64,000 bases of DNA from Selaginella moellendorffii (Eukaryota > Streptophyta > Lycopodiopsida > Selaginellales > Selaginellaceae): the NCBI RefSeq assembly GCF_000143415.4, contig NW_003314294.1, positions 1,358,560 to 1,422,559 on the forward strand, read 5' to 3'. Below the pieces are notes generated by a model. That model made no database searches, had not been told where the DNA came from, and saw only the letters and a list, made by a program, of their open reading frames with translations. Of the stretch, positions 35,060 through 47,492 are shown in pieces. Positions within the stretch are counted from its first letter, which is position 1. Each line of letters begins with the position of its first letter. Made by a program: the position numbers and the translations under genes.

Positions 35060-36300
35060 CTAGTTATCTACAATAATTGAAAGTGTCAGAAGGCCTGGAA
35101 AGTGAATACCATTCAAACCACTAATAATAAGAACATACAAGAAAAAGAGAGGAAACCTGAATGAGTCAATGATAAGTATTGCTCCCTGGAGTTTTGACTT
35201 GAGATCAGTGACGTCCCGCTCTCTTAAAAAAAAACACAAATCTTTTCCAGTCCAGCACATCATTGAAAGGAAGATCGTAATGGTCTGAGAGAATCACTGG
35301 TGTGACATGAAATGAAAGGTCAGGCAAGCACATAGTAGCACTTAGAAAGACAGACCTAGCATGTATCCGTAATGTATAGAGTCGATAATACATGCACTGT
35401 TGACTTGTAGCCGCCAGGACAAATGCAAATCTTGCTCTACAAAACTGCTTCTGGTACACTAGCTCTCCAGTGGCTCTGCTCATCCAGTTATTACTGATGG
35501 CTAGAACATTGTCATCTTCCCACAGCTTGGCTAAAACCACTCGAATCTTAGAATTTCAATGACCAGCTCAGAATTCAAGAGTTGTTCTGCACAGAGCGAG
35601 GACCAAGAATTGCATAATGACTATCAAGAGTACCTGTTTTTGACGTTGTTTCCTCCTCTAGGCAAAGCGAATGGTTGCAAAATCTGAGGCATGGAGATGT
35701 CCTTGTCCTGCTTGGGGATGAAGTCTCCATTGTATCTGGGAGAACAAACCACACAGATCGAGTTCTTCACCAGGTTTGCAACTTTATTTGTGGCTCTTGC
35801 CCACGGGTTACAAAGACGTGATCTGCACCATATGTTCTGGGATACTTGGCGATCAAGCCCTGGACAATATCTGCCATCGTTTCATAAGAAATGCCCTTCA
35901 TTTTGTTCCATTTTGAGGTATGATAATCAGAAGAAGAAAATGTAAACATCATACTTTTCCTCACATCTTGTGGCACGAAATGTGGATGAAGAAGAAATGT
36001 GCCTTGTTCAGATTTTTTGTGATGAACTTGCTCTCTCTCAGGTTTTGGAAGAAATAACCTTTGCTAGTGTTCTTGCTTGTGATTTTCCATAGTGTTTGAT
36101 AGTAAGCATTTGAATCACCGTCTGGATAAATGAAAATCTTGAACCGCTTCAACATTTACTGATAGTTCTTGAAAACGGCAAAAGAGCGGAAAACTCCCAT
36201 TCCCACACCTGTCTCCTCATCAATGTCAACTTTGAGCTCTTCTCCTTGTAATCCCGTGGCTAATTCCTGTGCACTCAAATCTTCTACATTCTCCTCATCA
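35060..36300 (-). pseudogene. Exostosin (GT47) pseudogene, duplicate of 62.8-63.9 kb
   Basis: Exon by exon this matches the gene at 62770-63935, reversed: VDIDEETGVG and MLKRFKIFIYPDGD (36155), then the KYPRTYGADHVFVT exon (35890-35640), the LAKLWEDDNVLAISNNW exon (35545-35330) and the DVLDWKRF exon (35320-35190). Introns are retained, so it arose by DNA duplication rather than retroposition. It is disabled by a stop before MLKRF, a deletion after HVFVT, and frameshifts including an A/T-run insertion in the last exon. It extends past the point where the parent gene meets the terminal gap. Confidence 0.85.
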
Positions 36301-36960
36301 TATCTTCAATGACTTGTCAAGGCACTAGCTCGACTCTTAAGTTTTTAGCTTCAAGCGTTTCAAGTTTTCTCTCCAGTGCTTGAATATCAGAGATTTTGTC
36401 ATAGGAGACCACATCCGATACTTTATGAGCATCGACTTTAGTGCAGAAGAAAGAATTACACCAAAGGTGGCATTTCCAAGTAGAGACAGGACTCTTGTTT
36501 ACTCTGGAGAAGCAAAAAAGTGTCAAAGAAACCATGGATGCTTTATTGAATACCTCTTGGACGTGCTCTGTCTTTGTAATATCTATCCTTTTGCTACCCA
36601 AAGGACTTTAGGACTTCTTAACAAATACATGGGAGGGACTCAAAAGTCACATTGTTTTCCGTAACATTGTGAATTTCTTTAATATTGCTCGGCGCTATGA
36701 AACAGACAAGAGCTTAAAGATCCCTAAAAGAACCATTCTAAAGAACTTACTTTGTGATGGATCATTAATTCATCCAAAAATCCTCCACAACAAAAAGAGG
36801 CAATTCCTGTTCTTCGCAATGCTCATCTGGCATTGGCAGTGATTCCGGATTCTTGTTCCAGCTACTGGTGCTAGAACAATCTGAATCGTAGCTATCCTAC
36901 CATGTGACTTCCTCAAAAACGGGCTGATGGATGACTGGGCATCTTGGGCACATTCTGAGT
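36301..36960 (-). pseudogene. SAS-4 5' fragment pseudogene, duplicate of 59.57-60.21 kb
   Basis: Reversed homology to exons 1-4 of the SAS-4 gene. DSDCSSTSSWNKNPES is recognisable at ~36880 (one in-frame TAG upstream), and EHVQEVFNKASMVSLTLFCFSRV plus VSYDKISDIQALERKLETLEAKNLRV at 36600-36330. It joins directly to the GT47 pseudogene at ~36300. The parent positions joined are ~60211 and ~62769, so ~2.5 kb is absent here. Confidence 0.85.
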
Positions 36961-37400
36961 GAGACTAAACCACTTGAGACTCCTCCTTACCTCATCTTCT
37001 CCATGGAGAGGCTGCTAGAATGCAACGTCTCATATTTATAATTTGGTATTCTTGCCTGCTACCATCACTCTATAATGCTTTTGTATTTGCCATTTCATCC
37101 TTCAACATCATAAAAACAGTTATATATGTAATGATAACACTATTTTCTTGGTAGTTGCAGTGGTGGCTTAAAAATTTTATATTCAATAATATTTAACATA
37201 ATGTTTCCCAAGGGGTGTGAGGTCTAGGTGTACAGTTATAATACCATAGCATAGTGGGATTTTGGTAGTGTCGGATTGGTTTTAATTCGGACTCACTTTT
37301 GTATATAAGCTAGGGTTTTTGAGCTAATGGATATGCACATTTTTTATATTCACTTTCTATATTCCAAGCATTCACATTGGTAGAGATGAGAAGCACCTTT
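36961..37400. other. No recognised gene
   Basis: AT-rich spacer between the pseudogene block and a decayed gag. Nothing supported. Confidence 0.4.
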
Positions 37401-38262
37401 TATTGTCCTTAAGGAGTGCTCAAATTTGGGATTTTGGTTTAGATTTAACTTTTGTATTGTTTAGATCTAACTTTTTCCATTTCTTTTCTTTTATTCTTTC
37501 CTTTCAGGATTTTGGTTTAGATTTAATTTTTCCATTGTCTAAATTTCCTTTTCCTTCTAGTTTTTTCTCATTTCTCTTCTTTTGTTATTTCCTTTTCATT
37601 ATCTTCATGGCAAAGCAACAGTCTCTTCTAACTCTAGAGCAATAGTTGATGCAATTGCTTGATGCCATACAATTGCAATTGAACAACCAAACTAAGTTGA
37701 TGGCAGCATTCACAGCACATGGTACAGTTCCTTCTGCTCTTGATGCTAATCCTTACATTTAGCCAGAGTTCTTTTGTGGGAATCTTGAGGATGATGTGTA
37801 CTATTGGTTCAATCACTTCACGGTGATTGCCATATATCATTCTTAGGATGATGCTCAACATTTGTGTGAGTTTCCCACGTGTCTCCAAGGGATGGTGCTG
37901 TAGTGGTACAATGGTTTGAGTGCAGCCACTCGTGGGGATTAGAGTGTTCTTTTGGACATTTTCAACTGCGCATTCGGACATGCTAACGATTGTAATGATG
38001 CCTTCCAACAATTGCATTGTCTTCGTCAAGAGTCATTTGAGTCGGTGATGCAATTTGGCATTCGTTTCTGAAGCCTTTTGTTTCGTGTGGAGTCAAATAT
38101 ATCGGAGCGAATCAAACTAGAAATGTTGTGGCCAACACTTCATTAAAATTTTGTCGGACTTGTGCATGCACTTGCTCTAGCCACCCTTGATGATGCTTTT
38201 CACTTAGCACAACATGCTACATCTATCTATCATAACCACCTTGTAGATTACTAAGCTCTTTT
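37401..38262 (+). pseudogene. Decayed gypsy gag
   Basis: From MAKQQSLLTLEQ (37607) a gag-like reading continues through stops: PEFFCGNLEDDVYYWFNHFTVI, LLDIFNCAFGHANDCNDAF, LRQESFESVMQFGIRF and LVHALALATLDDAFHLA, ending ~38250. This is the pattern of plant gypsy capsid regions. Its age and AT content resemble 30500-32900. Confidence 0.6.
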
Positions 38263-40258
38263 TCATAGGTAAACCAAGTTTATTCACCACCTTGATACTA
38301 AAAAAGTTATATGTAACACTTGGATTGAAAGGAATATTACCCAGACTACCCTAAATATCCATTTTTTGCCGCCATAAATTGATTGCACATAGAACTATTG
38401 AGTTCTATAGAGTTAATAACTTTCACCATACTACAGTAGACACCTAAGTTGTATCCACAATGGATTCCACCATATTCACTTTAACATTCTTTAATCCTTT
38501 TATGAGAGGATAATATTTGACTTAATATCTAGCCTTTTGGTAACAAAAATAATTGCCCTTTACTTTGTTTTCCTCCCATTGGTCTAAATGAAGCTTCTTT
38601 TTCGTTCTTTGAGCCACAATGCAGCAATAATTATTTCTTAAAGCATTGGTTGGTTAGTCATTATGTTGACTACCCTGTAGACCATTTTATTGACTAAAGT
38701 TGACCAAGTTGACTAGCAATTTTGGCAAAAGGATCTAAGTATTAGTGATAGCATTAGTTGTTCCTAGAAAATCCTTTTTAACCTTCTGCTATGAATTTAC
38801 TAAGTTTAAACTTTTGATAAAATATTGCATCTTTAACAACTCAATATAGGTGCTTGTGAGACTAAGGTAAATATTATAGAACTTGCAAGCATATGCATCC
38901 AAAAACAAAATGCCTTACCTAATATAAAGATCAACCTCTTTAAACTTTTTGACAAATGAAGCACAAAAAACCTTTGTCAAATCACTTCAAGAAATTGGCT
39001 TCTAATTAGTTTTGATATAGTTCTTTCACCATGAAGAAGCATAACTTATAACTTCATCACAAAAAAAATCAATCTTCACTTTATCTTTATAAGGGTTATG
39101 AAATTAACAACTTTCCTATGATTCCAATTAACAATCAACCTCTTAACTATCATAAACAAAGATTTTCATTCCATAATACCATAATCCTTTACATGTTTGA
39201 CATACTAATGGTAATCATAGACATAAGATTGATTCAACCCTTGAGGGTCTATGCAAAGCAAGAAATCCTGATTAATAGAATCCTTAACTTCCTTAATGTC
39301 ATTCTAAACTTCAGTAATTTAGGATTTTTACTGCACGACAACATCATCAAGAGTCTCTTCCTCCTCATCATAGCCCTCATCATGAACACCATACTCATCA
39401 AGATCTATTATCCTACTCATCTGCCATCCTCAAAAGAATATGCTACTTTGGTACCCATGAAACAAACAAGGAGAAAAACCTAAGCCAACTTCCCAACCAT
39501 AAAATATTCTTAGAATATTCATATGGTTCTTGTCATTGGAACTTTAAAACTAAACCTTAAATTCTTGAAAATAAAAAAAAATCTTATCCTACCCCTTAAA
39601 GCTTACTGTTCCATTCCTCCAATCCATAGAATGGAAGCCATTGTGTAGGTAGAGAGAATGCTATAAACCCTAAAGAAAGGTCCAAGTTGATATAATTTAT
39701 CATTCTTATAAACATAATTTATTATGTAATAAATTATAATTTATCATTAGTTTACATTTTTTGTCATATGGTATATTAAATTTTTCATCTAGATATGATT
39801 TGTTATTTAGATATAAATCGATATAGTTATGTTGATATAGAATTTATTATAAAGTAGAACAACAATTTGTCATATCAAGTTTGTATAGAGTGGGAAAAAA
39901 TAATTATAAATTATAAAGGCAGGAAACTAGTTTAAAAATTAGCTTCTAGAATTTGGAGAATTGAAATAAGGGTTGCATTAAGTTAATGGTACACTAATAT
40001 TTACAGAGGGTTGCATAAATTTAACAGTATACTTGCAATATAGTTGATTTCTCATAGAAAAGACTTCATAGTGAGATCTGTTGCAAAGTTGCATTCCAAA
40101 CTCCCTACCATAACTGAAGAAATCATCTGCATGCTAAGGGATTTGAGAGCTGACAAAAATTCACAACTTGCATATTGAATGTTTTCATTCATTCATTCAT
40201 TAACTGTTTATAGGGTCCTATGGTGCCCACCAAGAAGCGTGAGACCAATGGATTATAG
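38263..40258. other. AT-rich stretch, no recognised gene
   Basis: A 121-codon frame at 39118-39483 consists mostly of I, L, N and F codons in AT-rich DNA and shows no motif, so I do not call it a gene. ATTACTAAGCTCT at ~38248 resembles the left tip of the large transposon plus its host bases. Confidence 0.4.
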
Positions 40259-40683
40259 TGTAGTGCACCTGAATTTGGAGCTAAACTCCAAGTCTATTGT
40301 GCTATAAAACAAGGGTCCAGTACAATCTTACGATCACTAGCTCCCTATATCTAGCACTTGCACGCAAAATAGTGTCAAATGGTATCTGGCACAATTTTGG
40401 CATATCGATGGCCTAACGTGAGGAGGAGGGTACCCCACTAACTAGAGCAGCATGGAACTTAGACTTAAACCTAAGCTAGACTTAGAACAAAAAGCGATAG
40501 CGATAGTCAAACTTGCATTCTAAGCACTATCCTTACTATACATTTGAAACCCCCCATAGCCAGCCCCCCCCACCCCACCCCACCCATGAGGAACACATGC
40601 TTTAGGCATCCCCATGGTTATGGATTGAATCGATGCACCAAAGTGCCAAAGTCAGTCTACTAAAACTAACCCAAGTATTAACA
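40259..40683 (-). repeat. 3' LTR of the minus-strand chromovirus
   Basis: 425 bp, TGTAGTGC...TTAACA on the plus strand (TG...CA on the element strand). It matches 45057-45350 and the copies at 45997 and 46282. It contains a C-rich tract (CCCCCCCCACCCCACCCC, ~40563). Confidence 0.8.
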
Positions 40684-42320
40684 AACAAGAGAAACAAAAC
40701 TTGGATTTATAGAAATATATTACTTTATTGATTTGCAAGATTTATTACAAGATTTACAAAAGCTAATCTTTATTACTAATCTCATATGCCATGCCAAGCT
40801 CACGAGCATGTGTAAGATTACTAAGAGATTCCTAAGTCAATTCATAAATTGGGTAACCTTTCCACTTAATTAGATACTTTCAACATTTGGCACGTTTAAG
40901 CCAGCATGTACCCAAAATAGCTTCCACTTCATATTTAAGTTCACCATCCACAACTTCTGGTAGTGGACGAATCTCCACTTGATGTGCATCATCCATAATG
41001 TAAGGAGCCAATAAATTGGCATGAAATACATTATGAACATTGGACATTTCCGCAGGAAGATTCAACTAATAGGATACATTACCAATGCATTTCAACACCC
41101 AATAGGGTCCAACATATCTCAATAACAGCTTCGAGACAAAATTCACTTCATGTTCAAGTTCTGGGAAGATAGCCACACCTGATCTCCCACTTGATAGGAT
41201 ACATCCTGATGATGTTGATCCTTATCACGTTGATACCTATTTTGAGCTTTGCCCATCGCCTTAGTAGCTCTAGACCAACTTTGGCGTAGTTGCTCCGCAT
41301 AAGTCTGAACGGTCGAGACCAACACTTCAAACATTGGTTTCGGTATAACAATCTGTTGAGGAACCCCACGAGCATTCCCTTGCAGCATCTCCCATGGAGA
41401 ACAACTAATAGTGCTGTGAAATGTGTTGTTATAACAGATTTCTACTGTGTCCAAATGCTCAACCCAGTCGCGTTGCTCTGCTGCAACATAGTATTGTAGA
41501 TAATCCTCAACTTGAGCATTCACACGTTTGGTTTACCCATTAATTTAAGGATGATAAGCCATACTACGTAGTTGGAACAATGTGCCCCAAAACTTCCCCG
41601 TAAATCTTGAATCTCTATTCGAGATCATCTCTTCGGGAAGACCATGAACCCACATGGGAAAAGAGCTTTGCTGCTTGCTTCATATTCACTGTTTCCACAG
41701 TGGGAATGAAGTGTGCAATCTTTGACAACTGATTCACAACCACTATCAAAGTATCATAACCCGTAGACTTTGGCAAGCAAGTGACAAAATCAAGTGTCAC
41801 ACTTTGAAATGGCCATGCTAGTGCTGGAAGGCACTGCAACTTTCTAGCCTGCTTCTCAGTTCTGCGCTTATATTGTTGGTATATAAGGCAGGAACAGACA
41901 TAGTCCGCTACATCACCTTCCATACCAAACCAGAAAAATTCCTTTTTCAATGAAGCCAGAGTCTTTCGCTTTCCACCATGTCTCGCTGCCAAAACATCAT
42001 GATGTTCCCGTAGAAACAATTGTTGCAGATCCTTAGAGGGAAGATACATTCTTTCTTGCTTATAGAATATAAGCCCATCTCGAACTAAAAAGTGAAGTTT
42101 CGCATTGGTGCAGCTAGCAACTTTTGCTACTTTGCTACCAGAGTTCTGCTTTGACAACTCCACATGGTGTAAGATTGCCTTCGCCAACAGATCACTTCCA
42201 TATGAAGCCCAAACGTCCTCCAACCAATCCAAACTGATTGCTAATATTGTATGAAACTGAGCCTAATGACTCAATGCATCCGGAACAATATTGTCTTTAC
42301 TAGGTTTATATATGATTTCA
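40684..42320 (-). pseudogene. Minus-strand chromovirus: integrase and chromodomain start
   Basis: Reading downward: ERMYLPSKDLQQLFLREHHD (integrase start, ~42040), the zinc region with CSCLIYQQYKR, VTLDFVTCLPKSTGYD and VVVNQLSKIAHFIPT; then HP-INGQTKRVNAQVEDYL with no intron at that motif; SYQVGDQVWL (~41180); VFHANLLAPYI (~41020); and the chromodomain start YEVEAILGT (~40920). Several stops and frame changes occur. The lack of an intron contrasts with copies A and B. Confidence 0.8.
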
Positions 42321-43035
42321 ATATCATATCTAGCAAGCTTCTCTTGCCAACGAGCCTGCTTCGGCATAAGCTTCGGCATAAGTAGCAAAGTATTTTAGTA
42401 TGTTAATATCTGTATAAACCTTGGTATGTCCACCCAAGTAGTGTCTCTAGTGTTCTAGTGCCAACACTATAGCAAACATTTCTTTCTCATGCATTGGCTA
42501 TCTTCGTTGGGTTTCATCCAATTTCTTAGAATAGAATGCAACAGGACAACTATATCGCCTTAGCATAACACCAACCGCTTTGTCACAATCTTGCTGCAAC
42601 ATGGCACCAATAGCGTAGCTAAATGCATCACAATGCACTTCGAAGGGTTTATCAAGATCTGGGATCCTGAGAATAGGAACAGTAGTCAAAATCTCCTTCA
42701 ATCGTATAAAAGTATGATGACAAGTTGGTGTCCAATAAAACGGTATACTACTTCTTTGTCAACTCAGTTAACAGAAGAGCAATTCTTGCAAAATTGTGGA
42801 CAAACTTGCAATAACATTTTATTAAACTGAGAAAGGAAGGAACATTTGATATAGTGGTCAGGACTTCCTAAGACTTCACCACTTCCACCTTCTTTGAATC
42901 TACCTCAATTACACCACCACCAACTATATGTCCAAGAAAGTTTATGCACAATTATCCGAAAACACATTTACTTTCCTTAGCATACAGTTTGTGTTTATGG
43001 CTAGGAGGTAGCCTTGGAGGCAAATCCTTCGGGAA
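42321..43035 (-). pseudogene. Minus-strand chromovirus: RNase H and an RT with its core deleted
   Basis: RNase H is recognisable (IPDLDKPFEVHCDAFSYAIGAML; PVAFYSKKLDETQRR, 42701-42498). Upstream, the RT start FPKDLPPRLPPS is fused directly to [13 protein letters not shown] at ~43000. In copy A these lie ~580 bp apart, with the fingers-palm and YIDD between them. The join is at a CATAA-type microhomology (GAACATAAG / GAACATAAA in copy A). Confidence 0.85.
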
Positions 43036-44900
43036 GATATCCTGATTCTACGCCAACAACTCAAATATCTTCTTTGGTACAGGATCAACTTTGTCACCAA
43101 TTTGAACTAAGCCACCTACATCTTTAGCTTCCATCACTTGAACCCAAAAGGTTCGACATCCCTTCTTAGCTGCTTTTTAAGTGACTCTCGCAGTCAAGAA
43201 TTTAGCATCCCAATCCTTTGAGGAATGCTTTTGCAACTGGAAGGACACATCGGGATGTCTTTCTAACTTCAACATGATACAACTTTGTCTAGCACCATAA
43301 ATCCCTTTAATATATTTGTTGAAGAAATCTATACCAAACACTATATGAAAAATTGGTATCTTCAACACTACCAAGTCCACTCTTTCTTTCCACTTGGATA
43401 TTTTTATTGGAACATCACTCACGAATTTTCTAGCTACTTGCCCACCTTCCGCAAACCAGAAGTGTATGGGCAATAGTTGCTTAGCATTCAATCCTAACAA
43501 CTTCGGATATCACATTGTGTTTAGCTCCTATATCAATCATCACTCGGATTCAATTTCCGTAGACAAAGCTTACTAGATACATTAACAGATTAGTGTTTGC
43601 ATTAACTACAAGAAAAACTTGAGGAAAGCAACGAAAGTAATTCACCTCCTCTTCCTCATAATTTGCATTGACCAACTCATCAACCAATTCAACTTCACCA
43701 CCACCATCTTCCCTCATGACATTAATACGAGACTTTGTCTTATGCTTGTTGGGACATTCTGAGGACCTATGTCCTGACTCTTCACAATAGAAGCAATGAC
43801 CTACACTACCCATTTCACTAGGAGCAGGTTTTGTAGGTTGCTGTTGCTTCTACCCACCAGGAGGAGGAACAAAGGGCCTAGGATCAGAAGTAGCTACTAG
43901 TGGTCTCCAACCACCACCACCTTTGTTAATTGTTGCTTGTGAGCCTCCAGGGTGGAACCTTCTTTCCACCCTTTGTTTCTAATCACCTTGTTTATCCTAG
44001 AATTTTTATTCTTGTCCGAGGTACTAGCATACAGTTGTTGATATTGTTCCATGAGTAAGTGACTAAAGGCAACTTACTGTGCTACCTCCTTACACTCTAG
44101 GTACGTCTTCAGTTTAAACTTCAAAATTTCATTTCGAGAAAGTGAAATTAAACCCTCTAGGAAATAACTTTGAGCATCTTCGTCACTCATATTTGCAATC
44201 ATAATGCACTTTTGAGCAAATGCATTAATGTAATACATAAGGTCCTCTTGCTGTTTTAACCGTCGCAGCTCTATATGAAATCTCAAACCAAGATCATCTA
44301 ACAAGTATTCCTTATGGATACAAGACTGCATTTTGGTCCAACTTTTAGTTTGCCCTTTTTCAGCACACACCTGGCGCCACCAAGTTTTGGCATGATCGGT
44401 GAGAAAGGATTGCACATACGCAACTTTTGTACGATCATTTATGTCTGCCATTATGAAATAATTTTCCATATCGTAGACCCAATCTTCCAAAACTTAATAG
44501 TCCTGCATGCCTCTGAAATTAGGTGGTTTTAGAGGCTTGAACTTTAAAACTCATGCAACCGGGGGTGGTTGCAAAACTTCATCGTCCTCAAAACTTGAAG
44601 AAGAGTTTGGTTGCTTAGGTTTAGTTGGTTTAGTTGGTTTAGCTTTTTTCTTCCTCTTTTTGTTCTCCTTCTTCAATTTGCGAATTTCCCTTTGCAAATT
44701 TTCAATCTCAACTTCCTAAGCCATACACTGTAGTACTGTAGCATCTGGCTCTTTCTCTTCTGACTTAACCTCAACCTCTTCTACAGCATCTCTAGCAAGG
44801 GTTTCCTCCTCTCAATTTGCCCATCTAGAGGTTTCAGCATCATCAACATGGTTCCTTTTCACCATCCTGCTAGCTACATATATGCCTCTATGAGTAACTG
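43036..44900 (-). pseudogene. Minus-strand chromovirus: gag, zinc knuckle and protease
   Basis: Gag from ~44880 (MVKRNHVDDAETSRW, a lysine-rich coiled segment, then VLEDWVYDMENYFIM and DHAKTWWRQVCAEKG at 44490-44380). The CCHC knuckle is CFYCEESGHRSSEC (~43790). A protease part follows (VLKIPIFHIVFGIDFFNKY, ~43330). Stops separate each piece. Order and spacing match copy B. Confidence 0.8.
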
Positions 44901-45040
44901 AACATGCATACAACATTCTTACCGAATGGTGCAATCAACTTAATCCTATACAGGTCACTTCATATCTACTAGAAAAGTCTCAGCGTATGCAACTTGAGTC
45001 AGAAAATCTGACAAAAGTTGGATAAAAATTGCTAAGAAAA

Positions 45041-45350
45041 TTCCTCTAATACCAAATGTAGTGCATTTGAATTTCAAGCTAAATTCCAAGCCCATTGCAC
45101 TATGAAACAAAGGTCCTATACAATCCCATGAGCACTAGCTCCCCATATCTAGCACTTGCACGCAAAATGGTGTCAAATGATGTTTGGCACAATTTTGGCA
45201 TACCGGTGGCCTAACACAAAGAGGAGGGTACTCCACCAACTAGAGCAGCATAGAACTTGGGCTTAGACCCAAACTGGATGCAAAACAAAGAGTGACACAG
45301 CTTAGTGGGAGTTTCCAACCACTATCCCTACTATAAATTTGGAATCCCCA
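45041..45350 (-). repeat. 5' LTR (partial) and PBS of the minus-strand chromovirus
   Basis: The LTR starts at 45057 (plus-strand TGTAGTGC). The reverse-strand PBS TGGTATTAGAGGAA covers 45054-45041. The LTR ends prematurely at ~45350, where sequence switches to gag of a second copy. Confidence 0.75.
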
Positions 45351-45985
45351 TTGTGCACACGCAACTTTCGTACGATCATGTATGTCTACCGCTATGAAAT
45401 AGTTTTCCATATTGTAGACCCAGTCTTCCAAAACCTAATATTCACGCATACCTCTAAAATTGGGTGGTTTCGGAGGCTTGAACTTTGAAACTCGTGCACC
45501 GGGGGTAGTTACAAAACTTTATCATCCTCAAAACTTGAAGAGGAGTTTGGTTGCTCAGGTTTAGTTGGTTTAGCTGCTTCAGCTTCTTTCTTCCTTTTCT
45601 TGTTCTCTTTTTTCAATTTGTGAACTTCTCTTTATAAATTCTCAATCTCAACTTCCTAAACCGTATGCTATAGTGCTTTAGCATCTGGCTCTTCCTCTTT
45701 TGACTCAACCTTAGCCTCTTCCACAGCATCTCTGGCAAAAGTTTCCTCCTCTTGATTCGCCCATCTAGAGGTCTCAACATCATCAACATGGTTCCATTTC
45801 ACCATCCTGCTAGTTGTATGCATGCCTCTATGAGTAACTAAACATGCATACAACATTCTTATCGAACGGTGCAATCCAATTAATCCTACACAAGTCACTT
45901 TAGATCTACTAGAAAAGTCTCTGTTTATGCAACTTGAGTTAGAAAATCTGACAAAAGTTGGATAGAAATCACTGAGAAAATTCTT
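45351..45985 (-). pseudogene. Second partial chromovirus copy: leader and gag start
   Basis: It repeats 44413-45050 (leader and gag N-terminus; MVKWNHVDDVETSRW, and VLEDWVYNMENYFIA at ~45430) with substitutions. It is embedded between two LTR pieces. Confidence 0.7.
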
Positions 45986-46572
45986 CTAATACCAAATGTA
46001 GTGCATCTAAATTTCGAGCCGAACTCCAAGCCCGTTGCACTATGAAACAAGGTTTTGGTATAATTCCATGAGCACCAGCTCTCCGTATCTAGCACCTGCA
46101 TGCAAAATGGTGTCAAACAGTGTCTGGCACAATTTCAGCATACTAGTGGCCTAACACAAAGAGGAGGGTACCCCACTAACTATAGCAGTATGGAGCTTGG
46201 GCTTAGACCCAAACTGGATGCAAAATAAAGAGCGACACAGCCCAACAGGAGCTTCCAACCACTATTGCGCCCCCTAATACCAAATGTAGTGCATCTAAAT
46301 TTCGAGCCGAACTCCAAGCCCGTTGCACTATGAAACAAGGTTTTGGTATAATTCCATGAGCACCAGCTCTCCGTATCTAGCACCTGCATGCAAAATGGTG
46401 TCAAACAGTGTCTGGCACAATTTCAGCATACTAGTGGCCTAACACAAAGAGGAGGGTACCCCACTAACTATAGCAGTATGGAGCTTGGGCTTAGACCCAA
46501 ACTGGATGCAAAATAAAGAGCGACACAGCCCAACAGGAGCTTCCAACCACTATCGCGCCCCCCCCCCCCCCC
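45986..46572 (-). repeat. Two near-identical tandem LTR copies ending at a gap
   Basis: 45990-46269 and 46277-46560 are identical by eye except for one T/C near the end. Both include the PBS-side bases CTAATACCAAA. The second runs into 16 C and then N. Confidence 0.8.
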
Positions 46573-47492
46573 NNNNNNNNNNNNNNNNNNNNNNNNNNNN
46601 NNNNNNNNNNNNNNNNNNNNNNNNNNNNNNNNNNNNNNNNNNNNNNNNNNNNNNNNNNNNNNNNNNNNNNNNNNNNNNNNNNNNNNNNNNNNNNNNNNNN
46701 NNNNNNNNNNNNNNNNNNNNNNNNNNNNNNNNNNNNNNNNNNNNNNNNNNNNNNNNNNNNNNNNNNNNNNNNNNNNNNNNNNNNNNNNNNNNNNNNNNNN
46801 NNNNNNNNNNNNNNNNNNNNNNNNNNNNNNNNNNNNNNNNNNNNNNNNNNNNNNNNNNNNNNNNNNNNNNNNNNNNNNNNNNNNNNNNNNNNNNNNNNNN
46901 NNNNNNNNNNNNNNNNNNNNNNNNNNNNNNNNNNNNNNNNNNNNNNNNNNNNNNNNNNNNNNNNNNNNNNNNNNNNNNNNNNNNNNNNNNNNNNNNNNNN
47001 NNNNNNNNNNNNNNNNNNNNNNNNNNNNNNNNNNNNNNNNNNNNNNNNNNNNNNNNNNNNNNNNNNNNNNNNNNNNNNNNNNNNNNNNNNNNNNNNNNNN
47101 NNNNNNNNNNNNNNNNNNNNNNNNNNNNNNNNNNNNNNNNNNNNNNNNNNNNNNNNNNNNNNNNNNNNNNNNNNNNNNNNNNNNNNNNNNNNNNNNNNNN
47201 NNNNNNNNNNNNNNNNNNNNNNNNNNNNNNNNNNNNNNNNNNNNNNNNNNNNNNNNNNNNNNNNNNNNNNNNNNNNNNNNNNNNNNNNNNNNNNNNNNNN
47301 NNNNNNNNNNNNNNNNNNNNNNNNNNNNNNNNNNNNNNNNNNNNNNNNNNNNNNNNNNNNNNNNNNNNNNNNNNNNNNNNNNNNNNNNNNNNNNNNNNNN
47401 NNNNNNNNNNNNNNNNNNNNNNNNNNNNNNNNNNNNNNNNNNNNNNNNNNNNNNNNNNNNNNNNNNNNNNNNNNNNNNNNNNNNNNNNNNNN
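46573..47492. other. Assembly gap (920 N)
   Basis: The N run starts in a poly-C tract of the LTR. Sequence after the gap (CCCAGAAACACACGCTTT...) weakly resembles the LTR part after the C tract at ~40590. Confidence 0.95.

Noticed and set aside
38245-38275. Second copy of the large transposon tip (ATTACTAAGCTCT)
   Set aside because: Match stops after ~13 bases plus a T-run, no palindromes nearby and no partner TIR; probably chance.
39118-39483. 121-codon ORF as a membrane protein gene
   Set aside because: AT-rich codon bias alone explains the I/L/F/N content; no start context, motif or splice partner.
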